Source: Caldifarciminota bacterium (GTDB lineage Bacteria; Hydrothermota; Hydrothermia; S141-80). Taken from it: a stretch of 12,209 nt of DNA. The stretch's first letter is position 1, and every line of letters starts with the position of its first letter. The stretch lies in NCBI GenBank assembly GCA_015490255.1, contig WFYF01000077.1:1-12209 (forward strand), written 5' to 3'. Of the stretch, positions 5,634-12,209 are shown one piece after another. The position numbers were made by a program, and so were the translations under genes. Below the pieces are notes generated by a model. That model was not told the origin of the DNA. It did no database searches and was given only the letters and a program-made list of their open reading frames with translations.

Positions 5634-5699
5634 TGGGGATCCTCCTTTTTCCGTTTGCGAAGCAGGGAAATCTACAGGATTTCCCCCGGAGGATCCCCA
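5634..5699 (-). promoter_or_regulatory. Nested fold-back that sequesters the transposase ribosome-binding site
   Basis: TGGGGATCCTCC (5634-5645) is perfectly complementary to GGAGGATCCCCA (5688-5699). Inside lies a second perfect 8-bp stem, GGGAAATC (5665-5672) with GATTTCCC (5678-5685). In a minus-strand transcript the outer stem buries the AGGAGG immediately before ATG 5634. This is the arrangement known from IS10/IS50-type elements, where read-through transcripts cannot be translated. The structure is certain; the function is inferred. Confidence 0.6.
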
Positions 5700-5765
5700 C
5701 CTTCCTTTTCCCCTCCTCCATGTATACCTGTCCGAACTCATGTCCGGAGCTCAGATCCCCTCTGG

Positions 5766-5794
5766 TTGACGCTTCCCCCCGCAAAGGCTATACT
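5766..5794 (+). promoter_or_regulatory. Sigma70-type promoter of the yebC-ruvCAB operon
   Basis: TTGACG (5766-5771) and TATACT (5789-5794) are 17 bp apart, close to the consensus. Predicted initiation is near 5801, giving an 18-nt leader with AAAGGAGG (5805-5812) before the yebC ATG. Confidence 0.8.
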
Positions 5795-5818
5795 ATCCCC
5801 ATGAAAGGAGGTTGAGGG

Positions 5819-6574
5819 ATGGCTGGACATTCCAAATGGGCGCAGATCAAACATAAAAAGGCCAAAGTTGACGCCAGGCGGGGAAAGATTTTCAGCAAGC
5901 TCACCCGGGAGATCATGGTGGCGGCCCGGCAGGGCGGCCCGGATCCGGATCTCAACCCCCGTCTCCGCCTGGCCATTGAGCGGGCCAAAGCGCACAACAT
6001 GCCCATGGACAACATTGAGCGGGCCATCAAGCGGGCCACCGGGGGCGCAGAAGGGGTTCACTATGAGGAAATCGTGTATGAAGGCTATGGCCCGGGCGGG
6101 GTGGCTTTTCTGGTGATCGCCCTCACGGACAACCGGAACCGCACGGCCAACGAGATCCGGCATCTTTTCAGCAAGCACGGGGGAAACCTCTCCACCCCGG
6201 GCAGCGTGGCCTGGCAGTTTGAAGATCGGGGCGTGATCTATGTGGAGCGTTCGGCGGTGGACGAAGACACGCTGATGGAGGTGGTGCTGGAGGCCGGAGC
6301 GGACGACCTCCGGACACAGGACGAGACCTATGAAATTCTCACGCCACCGGAAGCCTATCGTGCGGTGGTGGAAGCGCTGGAGGGGGCGGGCATCCCCTAT
6401 ACCCATGCCGAACTGACCAAACTGCCCCAGAACACCATTCGGGTGGAAGGCAAGGACGCGGAGAAGGTGATCAAACTCATGGAGGCGCTGGAAGAGCACG
6501 ACGATGTCCAGAGGGTGTTTGCCAACTTTGACATTTCGGAAGAGACCCTTCAGGCCCTGGCGGAATCTTCCTGA
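5819..6574 (+). CDS. yebC: YebC/PmpR-family protein
   Basis: The 251-residue protein has full family length and the invariant N-terminus [20 protein letters not shown], followed by [12 protein letters not shown]. Later motifs are [13 protein letters not shown] (residues 88-100), [20 protein letters not shown] and [11 protein letters not shown]. YebC proteins were long annotated as transcription regulators. Related bacterial YebC and mitochondrial TACO1 proteins are now linked to relieving ribosome stalling on proline-rich stretches, so a translational role is the better guess. ATG 5819 follows AAAGGAGG by 6 nt. It heads the operon and its stop overlaps the ruvC start by one base (TGATG). The yebC-ruvC-ruvA-ruvB order is widespread in bacteria. 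Confidence 0.95.
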   Translation: MAGHSKWAQIKHKKAKVDARRGKIFSKLTREIMVAARQGGPDPDLNPRLRLAIERAKAHNMPMDNIERAIKRATGGAEGVHYEEIVYEGYGPGGVAFLVIALTDNRNRTANEIRHLFSKHGGNLSTPGSVAWQFEDRGVIYVERSAVDEDTLMEVVLEAGADDLRTQDETYEILTPPEAYRAVVEALEGAGIPYTHAELTKLPQNTIRVEGKDAEKVIKLMEALEEHDDVQRVFANFDISEETLQALAESS

Positions 6575-7044
6575 TGCGCATTCTGGGGGTGGACCCGTCC
6601 CTGCGTTCCACGGGGTTTGCCCTGCTGGATCTTGAAACCCGCAGGGTGGAAGGCTGGCTGGCCCGATCTTCTCCCCGGGATGGGCTCCCGGAAAGGCTCC
6701 ACACCATCGCCCGGGTGTGCGAATCCATCCTGGAGCGTGAACATCCGGATCGGGTGGTGGTGGAGGCGGTGATCTTTCACCGGAATCCCCGCACCGCTCT
6801 GGTCATGGGGGCGGTTCGGGGAGCCCTCCTTCTGACCTGTGCCCGGGCGGGGTTTTCGGTGGAGGAGATTTCCCCCACCCGGGCCAAACGGGTGCTCACC
6901 GGATACGGCCAGGCTTCCAAAGAACAGGTGGCCCGCATGATTGCCCACATTCTGGGGGTGGACCTTTCCACCTGGCCTCCCGATCTCACCGACGCTCTGG
7001 CGCTGGCCGCCGGGTTTGCCCTCCAGGAAGGGGTGCTCCAGTGA
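6574..7044 (+). CDS. ruvC: Crossover junction endodeoxyribonuclease RuvC
   Basis: RuvC is the dimeric resolvase that cuts Holliday junctions symmetrically in complex with RuvAB. The four acidic catalytic residues are all present: Asp7 in GVDPSLRSTGFA, Glu64 in VVVEAVIF, and Asp137 and Asp140 in PDLTDALALA. The DNA-contact segment RAKRVLTGYGQASKEQV is also clear. At 156 residues it is slightly short of the E. coli protein but complete. Its ATG overlaps the yebC stop and its TGA overlaps the ruvA GTG by 4 bp (GTGA), so translational coupling is likely. Confidence 0.95.
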   Translation: MRILGVDPSLRSTGFALLDLETRRVEGWLARSSPRDGLPERLHTIARVCESILEREHPDRVVVEAVIFHRNPRTALVMGAVRGALLLTCARAGFSVEEISPTRAKRVLTGYGQASKEQVARMIAHILGVDLSTWPPDLTDALALAAGFALQEGVLQ

Positions 7045-7586
7045 TTGAGCGGATTGAGGGGGAGGTGCTGGAACGGGGACACATCTGGGTCCTTTTGAAG
7101 GTGGGGCCCGTGGTCCTCCGGATCTGGACGGTCCCCCGGGGGCTCCCCGATCCCGGGCAGCGCACAGCGCTGTGGACCCATCTCGTGGTGGGGGAAGCCC
7201 TGAACCTCTATGGGTTCACCGATTCCAGAGATCGGGAACTTTTCCTCCGTCTCCTCAAAATTCCGGGAGTGGGGCCCCAGACCGCCCTCCGGATCCTGGC
7301 GGAAGCGCCCGCTGAGATCCTGCTTCAGGCAGTTGCGGACGGTGACGTCCACTTCTTTTCCCGGATTTCGGGGGTGGGGAAAAAACGCGCAATGCGCATC
7401 CTGTCGGAACTGAAGGACGAGGTTGTGTTGCCGGAGGTTCCGTCCGGAGTTCTGGACGCGCTGGTGGCGCTGGGGCTTTCTCCCCAGGAAGCCAGAAAGG
7501 CCCTGAACGAGGCCTTGAAAGAGGTTCCGGAGGGTGACGAGGAGACCCTGCTGCGGAAGGCCCTGGAAATCCGGAGTCTGTCATGA
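7041..7586 (+). CDS. ruvA: Holliday junction branch-migration protein RuvA
   Basis: RuvA tetramers bind the Holliday junction and load the RuvB motors. The 181-residue protein shows the three expected domains: an N-terminal OB-fold (MIERIEGEVLE to LYGFTDSRDRELF, residues 1-68), a central pair of helix-hairpin-helix motifs (LLKIPGVGPQTALRIL at 71-86 and FSRISGVGKKRAMRILSELKD at 106-126), and a C-terminal RuvB-binding domain (VLDALVALGLSPQEARKAL, about 137-155). The acidic pin between the OB strands is less clear than in E. coli. The start is GTG at 7041, overlapping the ruvC stop, with GGAAGGGG upstream. The stop overlaps the ruvB start as ATGA. Confidence 0.94.
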   Translation: MIERIEGEVLERGHIWVLLKVGPVVLRIWTVPRGLPDPGQRTALWTHLVVGEALNLYGFTDSRDRELFLRLLKIPGVGPQTALRILAEAPAEILLQAVADGDVHFFSRISGVGKKRAMRILSELKDEVVLPEVPSGVLDALVALGLSPQEARKALNEALKEVPEGDEETLLRKALEIRSLS

Positions 7587-8590
7587 GCTGGCATTCTCCC
7601 CTCCCCCTCCCGGAAGACCGTGAGCTGGAGGCCACCCTGCGTCCCCGGCGCTTTGAAGAGTTTGTGGGTCAGCGGGGTGTGGTGGAGAACCTCCAGGTGT
7701 ATGTGGTGGCTGCCCGAAAACAGCAAAGAGCCCTGGATCACGTTCTGCTGTCCGGCCCCCCGGGGCTGGGAAAGACCACCCTGGCCCACCTCATCGCCCA
7801 CGAACTGGGGGTGAACCTGGTGTCCACCTCCGGCCCCGTGCTGGAGCGTCCGGCGGATCTTGCGGGCATCCTCACCCGCCTCCAGCCCCGGGATGTGCTT
7901 TTCATTGACGAGATCCACCGGTTGCCCCGGACGGTGGAAGAATATCTGTACAGCGCCATGGAAGATTTTGCCCTGGATGTGATGCTGGACCGGGGCCCCC
8001 ATGCCAAAACCATTCGTCTCCAGCTTTCTCCCTTCACCCTGATCGGTGCCACCACCCGGCCGGGGATGCTCACCGGGGCCCTCCGGTCGCGGTTCGGCAT
8101 TCTGGAACACTTGGAATATTATGCAGACGAGGAGATTCGTGAGATCGTCATGCGCTCCGCCCGCATCCTGGGGGTGAAGATCACACCGGAGGGTGCTGGA
8201 GAAATCGCCCGGCGCTCCCGGGGAACCCCCCGGATAGCCAACCGTTTGCTCCGCCGGACCCACGACTTCGCCTTTGTGGAGGGAGACGGTGTGATCACCG
8301 GAGAGCTTGCCCGATACGCCCTGGATCGGATGGGGGTGGACCCCCGGGGACTGGACGCGCTGGATCACCGGTTTCTGCGCACCCTGGTGGAGCAGTTCGG
8401 CGGGGGGCCTGCGGGCATCCGTGCCCTGTCCGCCACGCTGGGGGAGGATCCCCAGACCCTTGAGGAAGTGGTGGAACCTTTCCTCCTCCGCATCGGGTTT
8501 CTTGTCCGGACCCCGCGGGGGAGAAGGATCACCCGTCAGGGACTGCAATATCTTGGATTGTCCACAACACCGGATCTTTTCGGAGGCTGA
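7583..8590 (+). CDS. ruvB: Holliday junction branch-migration ATPase RuvB
   Basis: RuvB is the hexameric AAA+ motor that pumps DNA through the RuvA-bound junction. The 335-residue protein has the full set of motifs: LRPRRFEEFVGQ, Walker A GPPGLGKTT (59-67), Walker B VLFIDEIHRL (Asp109, Glu110), the RuvB-specific MEDFALDVMLDRGP, sensor 1 GATTRPGMLTGALRSRFG (155-172) with the arginine-finger region, and sensor 2 RGTPRIANRLLRR. The C-terminal winged helix is visible as EQFGGGPAGIRALSATLGEDPQTLEEVVEPFLLRIGFL. ATG 7583 overlaps the ruvA stop by 4 bp. It ends 3 bp before purA. Confidence 0.96.
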   Translation: MSWHSPLPLPEDRELEATLRPRRFEEFVGQRGVVENLQVYVVAARKQQRALDHVLLSGPPGLGKTTLAHLIAHELGVNLVSTSGPVLERPADLAGILTRLQPRDVLFIDEIHRLPRTVEEYLYSAMEDFALDVMLDRGPHAKTIRLQLSPFTLIGATTRPGMLTGALRSRFGILEHLEYYADEEIREIVMRSARILGVKITPEGAGEIARRSRGTPRIANRLLRRTHDFAFVEGDGVITGELARYALDRMGVDPRGLDALDHRFLRTLVEQFGGGPAGIRALSATLGEDPQTLEEVVEPFLLRIGFLVRTPRGRRITRQGLQYLGLSTTPDLFGG

Positions 8591-9847
<1,257 letters not shown>

Positions 9848-9848
9848 G

Positions 9849-10862
9849 ATGAAACGCGGATCCTTTGTGGATGTGCTGTACGGGGCCCTGTCCGGACGGA
9901 AAACCGTGCAGCTGGTGTTTTGGGGACCGGAGCGTTCGGGAGTGGTGATCGTCAAGATCCGGGAGGGCCGAATTCTTTCTGTGGAAAGCACGTGGGGCGG
10001 GGGACGGAAGGAGCTGTCCAAACTGTTCCTGTGGGGTGCAGGGGAATATTCCGAAAAGCCCCTCAACGAACAGGTCTCCCTGGATGGCGGAGGAGACGAG
10101 GCCGAGGCGCTGACGGTGGAGGACTTCGGGGGGCTGGAGAAAGACGAGGAAGTCTATGCCGTGCTTGAGGGGTCCACGCCTTCTCCAGAGGCTTCCGAGG
10201 CCACCATGGAGCGGGGCATGGAACTTCTGGAGATGGTCCAGATCCGGAGTCCTGTGGAAGCCAACCGGTATGAGCTCCTGGACGCCATCCTGTCCCACCT
10301 TCCCCTTCAGGAGCGGTGGGTCCGGAAGGCCGAACAGTGGATCCTGGCCAAGGAGATTTTCCGGGAAGTCTATCGCGCGCATGCATCGGGCCTGCTCCAG
10401 GGGCGCTCGGGAAAGGGGAAAATGTGGGGGATGTTTCTCGGCGGGACGGTGATGGGATCCGTGTTCTGGAAAACGGCCGTGGATGAGCTTCGGGAGGGAC
10501 GGGCAGCCCTTCATTACGTCCACCTGCTTTCCACCGTGGAGCCCATGGAGTGGCGATTTTTTGAGGTGGACGAGCGTATTCTCACCGGCGTGGGAGTGTA
10601 TTTCACCGGCCTTCCCATGGTTCAGGGATTCCTCCCCGGAGGGAGCCTGCTGTGGTGGATGGACGCCCTGGAGCGGACAAAGGCTCCGGGGGATCTGTTC
10701 TATGTCCTTCCCGGAGACGATCTGGGAGGGGGTTTTGTGATTCTCCGTGACCGGGAGGTTCAGGTGTTCCACCGCGGGGAGGTTTTCGCCCTGGACCGGA
10801 TCCGGAAGTCCCTCGCGCCGGAGGGGCTGCTGCAGGTCTGGGGATTCTCGGGAGAACTCTGA
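9849..10862 (+). CDS. DUF4388/PATAN-like domain protein of unknown function
   Basis: The 337-residue product is cytoplasmic by sequence, with no signal peptide or membrane helix. Residues 1-70 (GSFVDVLYGALSGRKTVQLVFW, GVVIVKIREGRILSVES, ELSKLFLWGAGEYSEKP) fit the pattern of DUF4388/PATAN domains: a small-residue-rich GxL/D start, a strand, a Gly-Arg-Ile-Leu turn and an 'LF-W--GeY/F' end. These domains often sit in two-component and gliding-motility proteins. An acidic linker (about 80-120) and a helical segment (120-210) follow. A C-terminal alpha/beta part (220-337) has no family I recognise. A TTG at 9828 would add seven residues, but ATG 9849 starts 1 bp after the purA stop and fits the spacing of the operon. 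The stop overlaps folP (TGATG). Confidence 0.6.
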   Translation: MKRGSFVDVLYGALSGRKTVQLVFWGPERSGVVIVKIREGRILSVESTWGGGRKELSKLFLWGAGEYSEKPLNEQVSLDGGGDEAEALTVEDFGGLEKDEEVYAVLEGSTPSPEASEATMERGMELLEMVQIRSPVEANRYELLDAILSHLPLQERWVRKAEQWILAKEIFREVYRAHASGLLQGRSGKGKMWGMFLGGTVMGSVFWKTAVDELREGRAALHYVHLLSTVEPMEWRFFEVDERILTGVGVYFTGLPMVQGFLPGGSLLWWMDALERTKAPGDLFYVLPGDDLGGGFVILRDREVQVFHRGEVFALDRIRKSLAPEGLLQVWGFSGEL

Positions 10863-11671
10863 TGTGGCCCCTTCCGGATCGCCCCCTCATCATGGGGATT
10901 CTCAACGTCACGCCGGACTCCTTTTATGACGGCGGGCGATATGCCCGGCTGGACGCCGCCCTGCACCGGGTGGAGGCGATGCTTGAGGAGGGGGTGGACA
11001 TCGTGGACGTGGGTGGAGAATCCACCCGTCCCGGTGCGGAACCTGTGCCCCTTGAGGTGGAGATGGAGCGTGTGGTCCCGGTGGTGGAAGCCATCCGGGC
11101 CCGCTTTGATGTCCCCATTTCTGTGGACACCACCAAAGCGGCTGTGGCCGAAGAAGCCCTGAAGCGTGGGGCGAACTGGATCAACGATGTCTCGGCGTTG
11201 CGTTTTGATCCGGAAATGGTTGCGGTGGCCCGCCGTTTCAACGCCCCCGTGGTGCTCATGCATATGAAAGGCACCCCCCGAACCATGCAGGAAAACCCCA
11301 CCTATACGGACGTGGTGGCGGAGGTCCACGCCTTCCTCCGGGAACGGGTGGCCTTTGCCCGCCGGAAGGGTCTGGCCCGGATCCTGGTGGACCCGGGCAT
11401 TGGATTTGGCAAGCGCCTTGAGCACAATCTGGCCCTGCTTCACCACGTGGATCGTTTCGGGGAACTCGCGCCGGTGCTCATCGGTGTTTCCCGCAAATCC
11501 TTTATCCGGATGCTGGGGGCGGGGGAAAATCCGGAGGATCGGCTGGAAGGCACGCTGGCAGCGGCGGCATGGTGCTTTCTGAAAGGCGTCCGGGTGTTCC
11601 GTGTCCACGACGTGGGCGCCCACCGGAAATTCCTGAAAGTCCTTCAGGCGATTGCAGGAGGTGCGGCATGA
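10862..11671 (+). CDS. folP: Dihydropteroate synthase
   Basis: FolP joins p-aminobenzoate to 6-hydroxymethyl-7,8-dihydropterin diphosphate to form dihydropteroate, the sulfonamide-sensitive step of folate synthesis. The 269-residue TIM-barrel protein has every signature: [11 protein letters not shown] (11-21), [12 protein letters not shown] (51-62), ISVDT (86-90), INDVSA with Asp109, [13 protein letters not shown], the substrate-binding DPGIGFGK (177-184), GVSRKSF (208-214) and RVHDV (247-251). ATG 10862 overlaps the preceding stop, with GGGAG upstream. The stop overlaps the next ATG by 4 bp. No other folate genes are in view. Confidence 0.96.
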   Translation: MWPLPDRPLIMGILNVTPDSFYDGGRYARLDAALHRVEAMLEEGVDIVDVGGESTRPGAEPVPLEVEMERVVPVVEAIRARFDVPISVDTTKAAVAEEALKRGANWINDVSALRFDPEMVAVARRFNAPVVLMHMKGTPRTMQENPTYTDVVAEVHAFLRERVAFARRKGLARILVDPGIGFGKRLEHNLALLHHVDRFGELAPVLIGVSRKSFIRMLGAGENPEDRLEGTLAAAAWCFLKGVRVFRVHDVGAHRKFLKVLQAIAGGAA

Positions 11672-12209
11672 GTGTGTATGTTGTGACCGGCGCTGCGGGT
11701 TTCATCGGTTCTCATCTTGTGGAAAAACTCCTGGCCCGCGGGGATCGGGTGATCGGGGTGGACTGGCTCACCTATGCCGGATCTGTGGCCAGCCTGGATT
11801 TTGTCCCGGAAAGGGATCGGGTGGTGTTTTTGCCCCTTTTCGGAAGCCTCCCCCGCCGGCACGCTCTCTATGCCCACTATGCGGAGGAGGGTCCCCATCG
11901 CCTGGCCGAGTTCGCCATGGAGGCCAAGGAGGCCCGGGATCTTTCCGTAAAGATCCCCCCTTCGTGGACCGTCCGCCCGGTGCCCACCCGGGAGGACCTT
12001 TCCGGGTTTCTCCAGGAGTGGAAGACCGGGGGAGGACGTTTTGTCCTTGTGGTGGCCGATGTGGCCAACCCCGCCATATGGGAAAGCCTGTTCTCCGTTG
12101 CGGATGGGGTGTTCCATCTGGCGGCCGAAACCCACGTGGACCGGTCCTTTCTGGATGTGGAAAGTTTTCTTTTCTCCGATATCCACGGCACGGTCACCCT
12201 GCTGCAGGA
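11668..12209 (+). CDS. dTDP-glucose 4,6-dehydratase-like NAD-dependent sugar epimerase/dehydratase (3' end outside window)
   Basis: The frame stays open from ATG 11668 to the right edge (180 codons). It begins with a Rossmann motif, [21 protein letters not shown] (Gly8, Gly11, Gly14), then [14 protein letters not shown], which closely matches RmlB (D-LTYAG--ENL). Residues 149-180 ([29 protein letters not shown]) match the RmlB segment H-AAESHVDRS. Between them lies an extra stretch of about 70 residues (about 50-122) absent from ordinary RmlB. The YxxxK active site lies beyond the window. The probable role is nucleotide-sugar conversion for surface polysaccharides, but the insertion leaves exact specificity open. 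AGGAGGT (11656-11662) precedes the start, which overlaps the folP stop (ATGA). Confidence 0.75.
   Translation, partial: MSVYVVTGAAGFIGSHLVEKLLARGDRVIGVDWLTYAGSVASLDFVPERDRVVFLPLFGSLPRRHALYAHYAEEGPHRLAEFAMEAKEARDLSVKIPPSWTVRPVPTREDLSGFLQEWKTGGGRFVLVVADVANPAIWESLFSVADGVFHLAAETHVDRSFLDVESFLFSDIHGTVTLLQ

Larger units (their letters stand above)
5137..5634 (-). pseudogene. Decayed insertion-sequence (DDE-type) transposase, interrupted by hairpin repeats
   Basis: Read leftwards from ATG 5634, which has AAAAAGGAGG 6 nt upstream, the frame gives MRKFIPLKSFMQALL. Hairpin copy 6 intervenes, then VAVCFLIARAMKSISEDAAY and KRIQPNPHDILWRLF follow, resembling transposase N-terminal helices. Copies 5 and 4 then interrupt, and a different frame (5160-5270) gives GLRYRGEVEVNVIGVWAWGQ followed by EEPLWLMTTLEV and a stop. 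That last stretch resembles the beta-strand region of IS4-like DDE transposases (YRG-V-V, W-L-T-TL). No full catalytic DDE set can be read and the frames are not continuous, so I call a pseudogene. The family is uncertain, and the left boundary is arbitrary: the remnant may extend to about 4990. Confidence 0.5.

Noticed and set aside
5701..5765. Possible regulatory site between the fold-back and the yebC promoter.
   Set aside because: Only short imperfect inverted repeats (for example around GAGCTC) are present. Nothing stands above chance.

Overview
This is GC-rich bacterial DNA with tight gene packing, many overlapping stop/start codons and good Shine-Dalgarno sites. No gene fixes the taxonomy. 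The lipoprotein start (Cys-Lys-Lys-Asp-Thr-Thr-Gly-Pro), the FabI/FabL-type reductase, dodecin and a yebC-ruvC-ruvA-ruvB block suggest a Gram-negative-type, possibly thermophilic, poorly cultured lineage (for example a WOR-3/Hydrothermae- or Gemmatimonadota-like group). That placement is a low-confidence inference.

Layout: (1) 1-714, + strand: the 3' part of tatC, running into the left edge. (2) 730-4749, - strand: a five-gene cluster read leftwards: UPF0173 metallo-beta-lactamase-fold hydrolase, enoyl-ACP-reductase-like SDR, dodecin, NamZ/DUF1343 exo-muramidase homologue, and a two-domain lipoprotein. A sigma70-type promoter (TTGAAG-17-TATAAT) precedes it. A terminator hairpin followed by TTTT closes it, and that hairpin lies inside the 3' end of convergent tatC. 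Two internal 50-bp elements (1756-1805 and 3169-3218) share two conserved blocks at identical spacing and probably drive lipoprotein and dodecin-namZ transcription. (3) 4785-5765: a gene-poor island with what looks like a decayed insertion-sequence transposase (- strand), broken up by a family of six related hairpins. A seventh, nested fold-back sequesters the transposase ribosome-binding site. (4) 5766-12209, + strand: a very compact operon from a strong promoter (TTGACG-17-TATACT): yebC, ruvC, ruvA, ruvB, purA, a DUF4388/PATAN-like gene, folP, and a dTDP-glucose-4,6-dehydratase-like gene that runs off the right edge.

The right-hand operon joins translation quality control (YebC), the Holliday-junction resolvasome (RuvABC), AMP synthesis (PurA), folate synthesis (FolP) and probably nucleotide-sugar synthesis. 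The left-hand cluster mixes lipid, flavin and cell-wall functions. The most unusual material is the hairpin family in the central island, the twin two-block promoter-like element, and an insertion of about 70 residues in the RmlB-like protein.
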